Of a stretch of DNA of 64,000 nt, positions 1 through 11,839 are shown piece after piece; position 1 is the stretch's first letter; every line of letters begins with the position of its first letter. The stretch spans positions 32,356,501-32,420,500 of the forward strand of contig CM076154.1 of assembly GCA_038025085.1 (NCBI GenBank), read 5' to 3'. This DNA is from Tetragonia tetragonoides. Its lineage: Eukaryota > Streptophyta > Magnoliopsida > Caryophyllales > Aizoaceae. A program made the translations under genes and the position numbers. The notes beneath the pieces are model-generated. The model was not told where the DNA came from, searched no databases, and was given only the letters and a program-made list of their open reading frames with translations.

Positions 1-158
1 GTGTGGATTGAGATGCTGTAGAACTTAAGTTGATGGAATAATGTTCTGCCTGTGATTTGAGTTAAATTTTAGGTTTATCATTAGAAATTAGTGTGGATTT
101 AGTTTATTTGAGCGAAATTAGTATCAAATTAGGTTGAATTATTTGTCTATAATCTCAC

Positions 159-514
159 TGTTCAGGCATGTCTTTCCCACTTGCCAAAGCTGAGGCAAAA
201 GCTCTCTGCTCAGCTTCTGCTTGTTCATCTGGGCTTAAACCCTTTGTTAATGGCTTCTTCAAATTACTGCTTTGGCCTTTGATTTCGTTGTTTTGGGAAA
301 TACCCAGATTGAATTTGGGAGGTTTATGGGTGAAAATTGGAGTCTTTGAAGGGTTTGAGATTGAATTGAAGAGATTGAAAGTAAGGGCACCTAGGTTTTG
401 GAGAGTTTTAAAGATATATGGGGTGTCAAAATCGCAAGGACTTGGGGTTTTGTTTCGGTGGTGGTTGTTGTTGTTGCTGTCCCATGGCCATTTCAAACAT
501 ATTTTTCCTTGCAT
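159..514 (-). CDS. First coding exon of an unidentified, probably plastid-targeted protein
   Basis: An open frame starts with ATG at 514 and runs 118 codons on the minus strand. A good splice donor (CA followed by GTGAGA) lies at 158-153, so the rest of the gene would lie left of the window. The N-terminal part is rich in Asn, Ser, Thr, Lys and Pro with few acidic residues, like a chloroplast transit peptide. It is followed by a short acidic/alanine-rich helix-like segment (SPDEQAEAEQRAFASALASG). That segment vaguely recalls the region before thioredoxin-like domains of some plastid proteins, but I cannot confirm this and no catalytic motif is present in the window. The plus strand also reads open here, but without a plausible product. 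The exon looks intact, with no internal stop. Confidence 0.4.
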
Positions 515-857
515 GTGAACCCTCTATAATGTGCAGTGTGCCCCTTAGAGAGTAGAAATGTTGTTTTGTGAAGAATAAGGAAATGAGGACAAATAATTGT
601 GTAGTGTATGTGTTGTTCTGTTCCAATACTAACTCAAGGTTGGGCTTTCGGAGCTTGTTATTCTGGAGGTTTGATGTGCTCAGTATTTCTGTCCTATTTG
701 TAAGTATACAAAAGCAATTAAGACATGTGATTAGTTATTGTCGTATTAATTGTTTTCTAGTGTGATCAGTAGGTTCTTCTGGTTAATAAGATGATAATCT
801 ATGACTCATGTGCTGTCATTGCTAACAAATTTGTGTATATGTTAATTCAGTTTGTAG
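515..857. other. Intergenic spacer
   Basis: This would be the promoter and 5' leader side of the minus-strand exon and the 5' flank of the hAT element. A possible splice acceptor (TTAATTCAG, around 850) lies just before the ATG of the hAT frame at 858, so a leader intron may end here. I saw no gene, and no CAGTGGCG-type terminal repeat that would mark the 5' end of the hAT element. Confidence 0.4.
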
Positions 858-3275
858 ATGATGGGTGACCAATCAAAAAAGAAGTTGGGTGATGGAAATT
901 TAGAAAGCTTTTGGAGCAAAGTAAAGTCTCACAAGACTTCTTCCCCTTCGGTAAATCAACCTCCAACTCAAAATGAAACTCAAACTGAATTTGATGTTAA
1001 TAATAGTGAAGAGAAAATTGAATATGATGTTGATAGCCTTCCAAATGATCCTGCATTAAGAAAAAGTATCATGGAGTATCCTCCTAAAGATCGAGATGTG
1101 GTGAGGAGAGCATATATATCTAGAGGTCCTTGTAGTCCGGTGGCTCATGATTTTCCGCAAAGAATAGTTGGGGGTTTGCGTCGTTTTAGTAAATCTTGGT
1201 TTGAACAATAAGATTGGCTTGAGTATAGTGTTCAAAATGATGCTGCGTTTTGTTTTGTTTGCTACTTATTTAAGAACGAAACCGCAACTCATGCTGCGGG
1301 GGGAGAGGCCTTTGTTAGTGGAGGATTTAGGACTTGGAATAAACCCAAACGACTTGATACTCATGTTGGGTTGGTTAAGAGTGCTCATAATCTAGCTATG
1401 GAGAAATATTTAGCACTAAAGAACTCTAAAGCATCCATCATAACCCATTTTGATCAACAATCGATTGAGATCAAAAGTGCATATAAAGCTCGCTTGCTTG
1501 CTTCTCTTAAATGTTTGAGATGGCTTTCGCGCCAAGGGTTGGCATCTCGTGGCCATAGTGAAAGTGAAGATTCAAGCAATAGAGGAAACTTTCTAGAACT
1601 TTTGATGTGGTTTGCCGAGAATAATGAAGATGTGGCAAATGTTGTATTGAAAAATGCTCCTAAAAATAATTAAATGATTGCTCCATCTATTCAAAAGGAA
1701 TTAATAAATGCGTGTGCCAATGAAACAACTAAGCGCATTGTAGAAGAAGTTGTTGGTTTATTTGGAAGTCTAGTGATGTATCTCACAAGGAACAATTGGC
1801 TCTTTGTTTGCGTTTTGTTAATAAGGAGGGGAAAACAATGGAGCGATTTATTGGTATTGTGCATGTTAGTGATACTACCTCTTTGACACTCAAAAGTGCA
1901 ATAGACTCATTACTTATGGAGCATTCATTGAGTCCTTCTAGGATTCGTGGGCAAGGTTATGATGGGGCTAGCAACATGAAGGGTGAATTCAATGGTCTTA
2001 AGACTTTGTTCATGAAAGATACCCCTTGTGCATACTACATTCATTGTTTTGCTCATCAACTTCAATTGACACTTGTTGCCGTTGCTAAAAATAACAATGA
2101 TTGTGGTTGGCTATTTGACATACTTGCCATTTTGTTGAATGTAATTGGAGTTTCTTGTAAGAGGAGATATGATTCGAGTGAAACAAGCTCAGTTGATTGT
2201 GGAGAAATTAGAATTGGGTGAAATTGAAACTCGAAAGGGTCAAAATCAAGAACTTGGGTTGAAAAGGCCTTGTGATACCCGTTGGGGAACACATTTTGAT
2301 ACACTTTCAAATGTGATTGATTTGTATCCTATCATTCTTGGTGTGCTTGAACAAGTGGGGAAGACTGGTTCACATCCAGAAGATCGAGTGAAAGCACAGT
2401 CTATTGTGTTTTCGTTAGAATCTTATGAGTTCATTTTCATGGCACACTTGATGTTGACTATATTTGGATATACAAATGACTTGAGTGTTGCTTTGCAAAG
2501 GAAGGATCAAGATATTGTTAATGCAATGATGCTAGTTCGTATTACTAATGAGCGATTGCAAAACCTAAGACTAAGTGAGGATGGATGGAAAGATTTTAAA
2601 ATTGAGGTTGATGCATTTTGTGGTAAACATGACATTGAAATTTCAGATATGGTTGCTCCATTTGTTGCTCGGGGAAGAGCAACGCGTTTTTTCAGTGACA
2701 TCTCAAATGAACATCATTATCATATTGATGTCGTCAATAGAGTGATTGATCACCAACTTCAAGAGCTTAATAACCGATTTGACGAGGTAAACATGGAATT
2801 CCTTGTTTGTATGGCTTGTTTAAGTCCTCTTGATTCTTTTTCATCTTTTGATAAGAAAAAATTGGTTAGACTTGCCGAGTTTTATCCTAACGAATTTTCA
2901 AGTGGTGCTTTGATGAAACTTGGATTTCAACTTGAGAATTACATTGTGGATATGAGGAATGATGAGAAATTTGATGAATTGAAAAACCTTAACGAGCTTT
3001 CCATAAAGCTTGTTGAGACAAAGAAGCATGTGGTGTATGATCAAGTCTATTTGCTTCTAACACTAGTGTTGATTCTCCCGGTGGCAACGGCAAGTGTGGA
3101 GAGAGTATTCTCTTCAATGAAATATGTCAAGAATAAAGTGCGGAATAGTATGGGCAATCAATTATTAAATGATTGTTTGGTCACTTTCGTAGAGAAGGAT
3201 GTCTTTAATGAAGTAACCAATGATGAGGTGCTCCATCGGTTCCAAAATATGAAGACTCGTCGAGGACAAATGTAA
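858..3275 (+). pseudogene. ZMYM1-like hAT transposase, inactivated
   Basis: This is a transposase of the plant TTF-zinc-finger/DUF4371/hAT-dimerisation type that would cut and paste its element in the nucleus. Reading order: a Lys/Ser-rich start, a TTF-type finger region (motif FCFVCYLF near 1255), the DUF4371 catalytic region (RIRGQGYDGASNM near 1950, YIHCFAHQLQL near 2040), an RWG motif near 2282, and a C-terminal hAT dimerisation block (ATASVERVFSSMK near 3085). Lesions seen: TAA at 1209-1211 in the finger region, TAA at 1671-1673, a frame change near 1772 where the VDES-type catalytic Asp motif is partly deleted, and a second frame change near 2165. From about 2170 to the TAA at 3273-3275 the frame is open for over 360 codons. 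It cannot make a full transposase. It is clearly a relative of the three genes at 4.8, 23.7 and 56.1 kb, but far closer to a functional hAT sequence than they are. Confidence 0.85.
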
Positions 3276-3433
3276 TTTTTATTTGGTTATTTTGTTTTTT
3301 TTTTTCTTCTACCCGCATTAGTTATAATGTGGAATTATATGACGGTTAGATATTAAACTTTTTTGATGTAATATGTATCGATGATTTTTACTTATTTTGT
3401 CACCCTATTTTCCGAATCCTGGATACGCCACTG
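3276..3433 (+). mobile_element. 3' end of the hAT element with terminal inverted repeat
   Basis: The AT-rich 3' untranslated tail ends with GGATACGCCACTG. Its reverse complement begins CAGTGGCG, a usual start for plant hAT-related elements, and the same start appears in the small element at 53147. The matching 5' terminal repeat was not found upstream of 858, so the full span and the 8-bp target duplication are unknown. Confidence 0.5.
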
Positions 3434-4074
3434 CCACCCACTAGAATTCAACCTCCCCTTACCGTCTCTATAGCCCACCTACAGGCTACAGTCCGGCCAC
3501 CTCGCGATTTTCCACTCCTTTTTTTCTCTTTCTCTCTTGACACCCAGCGCCGACGACCACCTAACTACCACCACGGTTACCCACCCACTACCTTGCTTAC
3601 TCACTCACAAGACCACAATCAACCATCTTAGTTGTTCTTATGAGGAGAGAGATTGCGATTTTTTTTCCAGATCTACAACAAATTAAGATGATTTGAGCCA
3701 CCTAACCCCCACCACCGTGATCACCGGCGACCGGTGAGGGCTGTGGCGTAAATTTTATCTCTGCCGCCGTTGGTCGGCGGTCGTCAACCACTGTTTGTGG
3801 TGGTCGTGTGGCTGTGCAGACAGTTGTGGTAGGGTTGGTGGTTTGAGTATGGCGGTAATAGTGGGGGATGAGGGTGAAAATATGTTCTCCAATATTTCAA
3901 ACTTTACAAAGGAAACTTGGAGAACATCCAAATAGGTGTTTTCAGTTTCCATTGTTAAGTTGTAAAATTTGGAGAATTTTTGTCATTTGAACAACAACTT
4001 CACAAATTTGGAGAACTAGAGAATAATTTCCTGAAAACAGCCCCTGTTTTCTCCAACTGAACGGCTCCTTAGGT
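3434..4074. other. Intergenic, low-complexity, CCACC-rich then AT-rich
   Basis: 3434-3790 is rich in CCACC/ACCACC and short pyrimidine runs. From about 3890 to 4072 the sequence contains several TTTGGAGAA-type words and ends with CTGTTTTCTCCAACTGAACG next to GGCTCCTTAG. This resembles the end of a small inverted-repeat element, but I could not pair its two ends. No gene seen. Confidence 0.35.
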
Positions 4075-4803
4075 CTTTCAAACATTTCCTCAAAAGAAAC
4101 CTCTTCACTTGAGCTTCAATTTCTCATTACTCTCAGTCTAACTCTTGCTACCCTTGTAGCTGCCGTGCCACTGCTTTCGTACATCCGCCGCTTACTTACC
4201 TGGCCGCGTACACCGGCAATCACTGTATGTCCTCTCATTTTCTCTCTCTTGTTCTCTTTCAATTTCTGGGTGCCCTTTTCTCATATTTCAGCTTCTATGT
4301 CATTTGATTTATTTTATCATTTTTGTACTTTTCTTTTTTGTGTGGTTTTACTTAGGCTTAATTGATTAAGATTTCATGTATTTGAAAGGTCAGTACTAGA
4401 TTTTGAAATGGAAATTTGGGAAGACTTGTGGTAAATCTAGTGGAACAGTTTAATTGCTAGGGTTTGTATCAAAAATTGGGTTAAATTCCTTCTTCATGGG
4501 TTGTGAGCTTTCCAGTGAAAACAAGTAAATAATAGCTTAATTAATTTAAATGGGTGTTGAAATTAAAAATATGCCAAATTTTAATATTTGGGTACTTGGG
4601 ATAGCTTAATTAAATTAAATGAGAGCTTGGTGCATTTGTAATTGTTGAGAAATTTGGGATATTGTTGCATATATGGATGGAGTGAGAATAATATTTGTCA
4701 ATGTTGTGAGTTGGTGTTTCTCATTTGTAAGAAACTAAATTTTCTTGTCTTTTGATTCTGCTGGTTCTCCAAGATAAGGAGCTTTATAGTCTGTTTGAGC
4801 TAG
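4075..4803 (+). other. Unit A: 5'UTR exon (about 4075-4224) and leader intron (4225-4803)
   Basis: A CT-rich leader is followed by a donor (AATCACT then GTATGT) at 4225 and an acceptor (GAGCTAG) ending at 4803, six bases before the ATG at 4810. The same exon, donor and acceptor are found at 23143/23725 (unit B) and 55543/56109 (unit C). Three-way conservation of a non-coding exon and both splice sites supports a real 5'UTR intron rather than a chance match. Confidence 0.6.
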
Positions 4804-4809
4804 GGAATC

Positions 4810-6709
4810 ATGGAAAGGTATTTCAAAAGGAAAGCTTCTTCCCCAGAGTACACAATTCATACGGAGGAAAGTGCTTGTGGAGAGGACGTCAACAGAGTTA
4901 TAGAATCGTCCAATGCACAACCAGAGCCAGATAAGATGGACTACTTAACCCGCATGAATGAATTTGTTGACTGTATAAGACTCACATTGCGACAAAGGTG
5001 ACCTTTGGGCGGTCTTGATATAGAATCGGAAAGAAGAGAAGGACATTTTGTTGGACTTGTTGGGCTTCTTGATTTTACTAAGCATCCAAATGGTGTAATG
5101 CCACGAGATGATGATGAATACTTGCCAAAGGCAAGTGCTGAGATGGAAGAGTCTCTTGTGTCGGTTGCTGCAATAGAAACGACAAAGGCCATATTTGAAG
5201 ATCTTGGAGAAGATTTATTCGGAATTCATTATGCTGGATTTTATGATGTTGAGTGGAATAAGCTGATAGCAATTGTTTTGCGTTATGTTGACAAACTAGG
5301 GATTGTGAAGGAAAGGTTTATTGGCATTTTTGAGGTGAAAAAATTCTCTGCTTCTTCACTGAAAGAAGTTGTTGACGATGTGCTATCTGCACATGGGAAG
5401 ACATCAAGTATACGAGGGCAAAGCTATGATGCAGGCAGTGATGTACTTCATCACTTCAATGATCTTAAAGATATAATTGTAGGAGAAAATAAATCAGCAT
5501 ATCACACTTATTGCTGTAGCAAACAGCTCCATTCAGCACTTGTATTAGCTGCTGGATCAGATATTGATGTTTCTTGTTGTGGTGAAACAATTTCCGACAT
5601 ATTGAGGTATGTTGGAGCCCGTTGTGAGAAGAAAGATGGCCTTGAAAAGAAAGAGAAACAAGCCGCTAGAATAGTGCAGGTGTTGACAAATAATGTACCA
5701 AGTGCAGAAGAGTTGCAGCATGTTTCTTCACAGATTAGCAATACACGTTGGGGACTCAATTATGAAATGCTTGTGAAATTGGTTGACATGTTCTTTTCAG
5801 TGATTGAAGTGCTTGGCTTCATAGAACAGAATGGCATTGATGCCCAAAAAAGAGTTAGAGCAAGTTTGCTCTTAGGCTCATTGGATACATTTGAATTTGT
5901 TTTTAAGTTACTTTTCATGAAATCTGTATTGGGGATCACAAATGAGCTGTCGCTGGCTTTGGAAAAGAAAGATCTAGATGTTGCTAGTAGGGCTATTGCA
6001 CATGTTCAAGTGTGCAAACAACAGCTAGAAATAATGAGGCATGAAGGTTGGGAGCCTTTTCTTGATGAAGTATCTTCATTTTGCCGTAAATATGACATTT
6101 CTGTCCCGAATATGGATGAGGCATATTGGTTTCCTCCAAGAATCACAAATTTACACCATTACTGTGATGAAATATTCCATGGAGGTATAGATTCGCAACT
6201 CAAAGAGCTTAATAACCTCTTTGATGAGCGAACCACTGAGTTGATTCTTTGTGTTGTTTGCTTAAATCCATCTAATTCATTCCATGGGTTTGACGTGCTG
6301 AAGTTGGTTAAACTGGCTCAGTTTTATCCAGACGAGTTCAGTTCAGCTGATTGTTTGGTCCTCCAACATCAACTCGAGAATTACATTATCGATATGCGAT
6401 CAGATCAGAGGTTTCGTGGGTTGAACACAGTTGGTGATCTTTCACGAATGCTAGTTGAGACAAAGAAACACATAGTTTATCCATCGGTTTATTTGCTTCT
6501 GAAGCTAGCATTACTTTTACCGTTTACAGCTCCTATGGAGGAAAGAGCTGTTTCAGCTATGAAACTCATTGAGACCAAATTGAGTAGCCAGATATGTGAT
6601 CCATTTATGAGTGAATGCCTGGTAACATATATAGAGAGTGAGATTTTTTGGTAGTATTACAAATGATGCTATCATAAAATCTTTGGACAGTGACGAATCT
6701 GACGATTAG
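4810..6709 (+). pseudogene. Unit A hAT-transposase-derived gene with early stop
   Basis: ATG 4810 opens a frame beginning MERYFKRK, like the start of plant ZMYM1-type hAT proteins. The TTF zinc-finger stretch is missing. After about 63 codons a TGA (4999-5001) replaces the TGG (Trp) that units B and C have. The same frame then runs open for about 550 codons. The DUF4371 region is recognisable, but the catalytic VDES-type motif reads HYAGF, YDGASN reads YDAGSD and HCFAHQL reads YCCSKQL. The C-terminal dimerisation block is kept (LLLKLALLLPF...MEERAVSAMK), although ERVFS has become ERAVS. An extra T near 6645 shifts the last codons; without it the frame would end at the TAG at 6707-6709, as in the fragment of unit B. 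It is either a decaying gene or one translated from an internal start; I cannot tell which. Confidence 0.7.
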
Positions 6710-7690
6710 TAGCTAATTGTAGAGAAGTCATCATACTCAGTTCTCAACATGTTTTTGTATGATGCAGTGGCATTAATGTTAATCTGAAGCTTGTATAACT
6801 TCCTCTGCCTTCTTTTATTTACTTACAGTATTATTTTCTTTTGTTGTGTGTGTTTTCTCTTTCCCTGCTAAAGTGGTACATTCTGGAATTATTACATTAA
6901 AATTTAACTTGGCATATCAACACAATGATAAACTTGATTCCAACTGCATCATGCTGAAACATGGCAAAACGAAAATGCGAGCAGCAAGCAGTATTCATGA
7001 CAACAGACTTTCTGATTATGAATTTTTTTGATCTCGTAAACCTGAGAAGATGGCGTGGCTACAAGCTCATATGGGGTTTAAACTCTGGTGATATGCATAA
7101 TTGGTTATCCTAGCCCTTGGTTGTCTTTTCTTCTTCTTTCTCAGTCAGATGCTTATATTCAGATTATTGTGCAAATGCCAAACCAGGGTTTGCAGGGTAT
7201 TAACTCAGTTGGGCAAAATTCTGGGACTTTACATATTTGATCAGATGATGACTCAGAAATCAGGCTGAACTTGCACAATACCTCAGCTCAACAATGACTC
7301 AGCTAATGCAGTGTTCTTGGCTCGACGACCTGTATTAGCAATCAGATAACCGAGGCTTCCAGAATGCCGCTGTAAATTCATTACTCTGATTCTCATTGAA
7401 TGGGTGCTTCTTTCTTTCTGTCACATGAACTTGTTTCTTTTGTCATCTCTATAAGCATTTCAGTAGCCTTTGCTTTCCCATCAGTCAGATTATGTATCTT
7501 TGGGCTTTTTTCTTTCCATAATCTTTTTATACCATAGCCTCCATGGGCTTGCAGCCCTGCTTGAAGATTCAACTCACAAATCAATATACTTGTCTAAAGT
7601 GGTTGTTGAGTTCTTTCCTGCAAGTTAATGGAGCCTATTTCGATCTGACATTCATAGAAAACAAGCTTTACATCAAATGAATTTCTCATG
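6710..7690 (+). other. Unit A 3' flank, shared with units B and C
   Basis: Non-coding. Words such as GTTTTTGTATGATGCAGTGGC, the TTCCTCTGCC block and the TTCTTTCTxTCACATGAACTTG block recur in the same order at 26460-27300 and 58735-59900, so this belongs to the duplicated unit. No separate gene seen. It may contain spliced 3'UTR exons, but I see no decisive splice sites. Confidence 0.5.
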
Positions 7691-7909
7691 AATCAAATTC
7701 CCACAGATCACAACCACGCAATCAATCAATATATATGAAAAATATCTAATAGTAATGGCCACTCCATATGAACTGTCAATTTTCAAGGCTTTCAATATGA
7801 TTGATACCAATTTCTGATTGATACCAATTGCTCCCATGTGAATTGAAAATAAGCTTCTTAATCAATTTGATGAGCATGAGTGAAGGGCTGTGCAGATTTG
7901 GTGCTTCAA

Positions 7910-7977
7910 CAATGGAGGAAATGGGGTTTAATTATCAAAAAAAAAAAAAAAAAAAAAAAACAATGGAGGAAATGGGG
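7910..7977 (+). mobile_element. Minimal poly(A) retro-insertion with 17-bp target-site duplication
   Basis: CAATGGAGGAAATGGGG occurs at 7910-7926 and again at 7961-7977. Between the copies lie only about ten unique bases (TTTAATTATC) and a run of about 24 A. Direct repeat, short body and poly(A) are what target-primed reverse transcription leaves when the cDNA is cut off almost at once. Replication slippage is a less likely explanation. Confidence 0.6.
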
Positions 7978-10013
7978 AAGAGGAGAATACAGATAATCCG
8001 TATTTTTTTGGGGCCCAAAGTGGGGTCTGGATCACTCTTTGCAGTTTCCTTTGTAAATAGGGGGGTTTTTGGGGTTTGGAGAGTTGGGTAGGAGAGAGAA
8101 AAAGAGAAAAGGATGGAGATGAGGAACTGCAAAGGATCCAAACTCTCCAAAGTGTAGTCCCATTTCCATTTTTATCTTTGGTGTTGTATTTTGTTGGTAT
8201 TTTATCATTTTAATTTTTCAATAATGCAAAAAAGCGGTTGAATCCAACAATGTAACTCGAGTATAATTTAAATTTTGTTTGTAGAATAATGTTACCACTG
8301 CGATGAATTTGGACGCCTCCTCTCTCCACTCTCCCTTCTTAGCCTTCCTTTCTCTTCTTGTCAAATTTTGGGCTACGTGTCGATGGTTAGCCTGTCTGTT
8401 ATTGTGTTTTCCTTTCTTTTAATCTAGTTTTTGTAATTTGATATTCGGTAGAGTTATTAATAAAGTCTCTTTGGTGGGAGATTGTTGATTCTGCGCGTTT
8501 GTCGGAGTTTAATTATTCTTCACGTTCGTCAGAATTTCATGTTGTTTTGTTTGTCAGGTTAAACTTTATGAACATAGAATACAAGTTTGATCTGCTATCA
8601 TGTCAAGGGGATATGCACTTTCAAATAGTGGCAGCACATTGGTATAACGTGTGGGTGTCCCGCTTTCTTTATATAGCATTATTTATGCTATATTCAGGCA
8701 ATCGTTGATTAATAATTTGTTATTGACATGGCCGATCAAGATGTCGATTACTAGCAGTGATCCTGGATTTGGCACTTACCTATCAACGAAACTGATCAAG
8801 ATATCGATTTCAAATAGTGATGGTGGGAGTCATATTCATTGTTATATTAAATTACAATTTTTATTTTTGGAATGTTAATTGGAGTCATATTCGTGGGGGT
8901 GATAATTGGGTTGCTCAAGAGTTAGCATTGTTATTCAGAAGTAAATTTTAGTCGTTTTGGTATTTCAAAATTCCTTGAATCGTAAAAATTACATTGATGT
9001 TAGTTAGAATTTAATTAATTATTGAATTAAATTTAGTATTGTATTGCAGCATTGAGATGATAAATAAATGAATCAATATATATATGTATAATTGAGTTAT
9101 CACCAAGATGACATTAAATAGATAATAAATAGTCATAAATGCATGGGTAGTTAAAAAGAAATCAAAAATACTTTTATTTTATTTTAATAAAAAATATTAT
9201 ATTTATTATCCTAAAAAATATATTATTTATTCACTAAAATTGTATTTCTTTATTAAATGTGTAAAAAAGATTATTATTGTTTCTTGCTACTCCTATTATT
9301 CAACTTTATATATTGATATGATTAAAAACAATTGTTATATTGATTCTAATAACAGATGATGATGGGCATGAAATCTAGTAAATAAAGAACTTGAGTTTAA
9401 TTTATAATTAATTTATAAAGAACCACGTAAAAAAGAGCCAATAGTACATCATCATTTACGCCACCGGAATTAAAAAACGACAGGTTACTTAAATATTGAA
9501 TTATGACGTTTAACTACAGTTGGGTGATTTGGGGCCTTTGGGATTAAGAACTGATTGCCAGCTTCCTGGTTGTTTAGAGCTAGGTGTGATTACACGGGCA
9601 GGAGTTTAGCGGATCTGATGGGATTATTCAGGAGTTATGACAAGTTTGACTTTGTTGTCTTAATAGTACGGTACTCCTTATTTGTTCAACGTAACTACGC
9701 ATGTAATAGCCCGCAAATGTAATATATAGTATTGTGCCCAATTCATTGAATGGGCTGACGGATTTAATGGGCTAACGGATTTAATGGAGATCCTCGTTAT
9801 AAAGAAAGGTAGCCGACGATATACTTTACTTAAATGAGTATTCGAGCCTTGATCGTTGAATTGTGAGAGAGTAGGACACCACCGTACAATACCAGTTGCG
9901 CTCTCACCTCATCTTCAAGGATTATCGTACGTAGATGACGCGTCTCCATCACAACCTCCCCATGAAACAAAACCAACTAGACAATCTAGTCATACAACTT
10001 GCATATCAGATTT
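7978..10013. other. Intergenic, AT-rich
   Basis: No convincing gene. Around 8875-8945 the plus strand can be read as NWSHIRGGDNWVAQELALL, which resembles the last residues of plant LINE RNase H domains; this is a weak remnant at best. 9040-9320 is very AT-rich. The rest shows nothing I can name. Confidence 0.3.
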
Positions 10014-10367
10014 AGAGCATGTTTGGCCTAATTTGTGAATTACTTCTACTTTTCTCCCTATTTTCACTCACAAACCACCCCCTCCACCTCCTATTCACCC
10101 CATTTTCAACTTTCAAAAATTATATAACACCCCCTAAAACCCCTAGAAGCCCCAAAAGTGGAAGCATCAAACTGGAGCTTCTACTCTAGCTTTTTTTTTT
10201 TTTTTTGGTAACAACTGGAGCTTTTACTTTAGGTCTCCCAATGGGTGTTTTGAGTTTCTTATTAATTAGAAGTTCATAATGGGGTGAGCAGGAGGTGAAA
10301 AGGGAGATTTGTAAAGAAAATAGGGGGAAAAGTAAAAGTTACTCACTAATTATACCAAACATGCTCT
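10014..10367. mobile_element. MITE-like element with about 52-bp terminal inverted repeats
   Basis: The left end starts AGAGCATGTTTGG and the right end finishes CCAAACATGCTCT. About 52 bp from each end are complementary with scattered mismatches, including the CTACTTTTCTCCCTATTTTC-type inner part. The 354-bp element has no coding capacity. Long arms and no coding sequence fit a Mutator-like or foldback MITE. I saw no clear target-site duplication, so the superfamily is open. Confidence 0.6.
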
Positions 10368-10418
10368 CAATAAAAGAATCACAACAAATGTGGACGAAAT
10401 ACATTGATACGATGAGCG

Positions 10419-10420
<2 letters not shown>

Positions 10421-10483
<63 letters not shown>
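10421..10483. repeat. (GA)n microsatellite
   Basis: About 31 uninterrupted GA units, preceded by the degenerate GAGCGAGC start. It lies 350 bp upstream of the P450 start codon, in what may be its distal promoter. Confidence 0.95.
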
Positions 10484-10485
<2 letters not shown>

Positions 10486-10765
10486 AAAAATTTGGTGAAG
10501 ATGGTAAATTTGCAGGCCGACAAGTTTGAGCTCAATTACAAAGAATTGGGTAATAGTCGAGGAGAGATTGAGAGAGAATGATAAAAGAGATGAGAATATT
10601 TATGAGGGGAGTTGGACCACTTTAAGGACTTATACAAACTGGGTCGAGCATAATCACAATCATCGTCTTTACTATAAAACAAATTATTGATATTTTGGGG
10701 TCCTCATTTTTATTTCGCCCGGGCCTCTAAATAAACGTGAGAAAAACCAAATGGAGTACTAATGC

Positions 10766-10771
10766 TATAAT
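10766..10771 (+). promoter_or_regulatory. Probable TATA box of P450 copy 1
   Basis: TATAAT lies about 70 bp before the ATG. The surrounding GGAGTACT and TATAATAATGATA words are conserved upstream of P450 copy 2 (28692-28710) although nearby bases have diverged, which favours a core promoter. Confidence 0.5.
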
Positions 10772-10836
10772 AATGATACGAGGAAACGCAAAAAAATGTA
10801 CTCAACTGCTCATCTACAAGCCAATTGGAGAGAAAA

Positions 10837-11771
10837 ATGGATTTGTTGATCAACTATCTGCAATGGGTATTGCCATTGTTGATTACAACTATTCTCCTAA
10901 TATTCTCATATGCAAGGGCCAAATCATGTGCCAAACACTTACCCCCGGGACCCTCCCAATTGCCTATACTCGGCAACATCTTAAAATTTTTGTCAAACAC
11001 TAGCACACCTCACAAGTTATTAGCCGAGCTTTCTAGGATTTATGGCCCAATCATGACCCTAAGACTAGGATCAATCACCACCATTTTCATCACCTCTTCC
11101 AATCTAGCCAAAGAAACCCTCCAAGAAAACCAGGCCTCATTCTCAACCCCCTTCATGCTTGATGCTTTTCAATCCCACCAGCACCATGAATTCTCGGTCG
11201 CGTTAGTATCAGTCTTATCCTCAAGGTGGTTATTCCGAGACTTTACAGCAACCGGTTATTTAGCAAACACATGCTTGATACCATGCAATCTCGACGATAT
11301 CAAAAGATGGCGGAGTTCATAAGCTACCTAAGAGAGCGTTCATCACGAGATAATGACGGTGTTGCTGTTGATATTGGAGAAGCAGTTCGTGATACAACGT
11401 TCAATGTCATAACTTTCATCACTTTTTTCATGGATTTATCTACTGGTTATAGGATGAGAGAAATGAAGGATTTGACGGATAATGTCATAAAACTGCTAGG
11501 AAGGCCTAATCTTGTGGATTTTTTCCCTTTCCTTACAATGGGTGATCCACAAAGAATAAGGCAACGGACAACGACTCTTTGTGCAAAATTGTTTAAGCTG
11601 TTTGATGAAATTATAGACATGAGATTGGAGTCTAGAAAGAAGGACCAGCACCAGCTGGTGATGAATAATTCTGTAGGCTCTAATAATGATCTATTGGATG
11701 TGCTTTTAGATGTTATAGAAGAGCAACCCGAGGGTATTATGGGAAGAGACCAACTCCATCATACGTTATTG
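10837..11771 (+). pseudogene. CYP76-like cytochrome P450, exon 1 (frameshifted)
   Basis: The N-terminal part of a microsomal P450. The start MDLLINYLQW is followed by one hydrophobic membrane anchor (residues about 9-27), the proline hinge LPPGPSQLPILGN, and helices A to H with family-typical blocks (LSRIYGPIMTLRLGS, LAKETLQENQASFSTPF). ATG 10837 is chosen because copy 2 starts at the same codon. A 4-bp deletion after 11236, seen by alignment with copy 2 at 29205, shifts the frame. The rest reads on in the next frame (LYSNRLFSKHMLDTM onwards) to the donor TTG|GTAAGT at 11771/11772. The intron is phase 0, at the usual CYP76 position just before the I helix. Subfamily and substrate cannot be fixed; geraniol-8-hydroxylase-like enzymes are the nearest known relatives. 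Confidence 0.8.
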
Positions 11772-11839
11772 GTAAGTGCTTAATCTATACTCAGTGAGTA
11801 GCTTTTTTGGTTTGGCAAAGAGGAATACGTGGTTAAAAG

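Noticed and set aside
168..518. Open plus-strand frame of 116 codons opposite the first exon
   Set aside because: Composition is unlike a protein, and the minus-strand frame has a better start, splice donor and transit-peptide-like make-up.
8875..8945. LINE RNase H remnant
   Set aside because: Only about 20 residues resemble it; too short to call as a feature.
10350..10535. Ser/Leu and Arg/Glu repeat ORFs
   Set aside because: They are readings of the (GA)n microsatellite.
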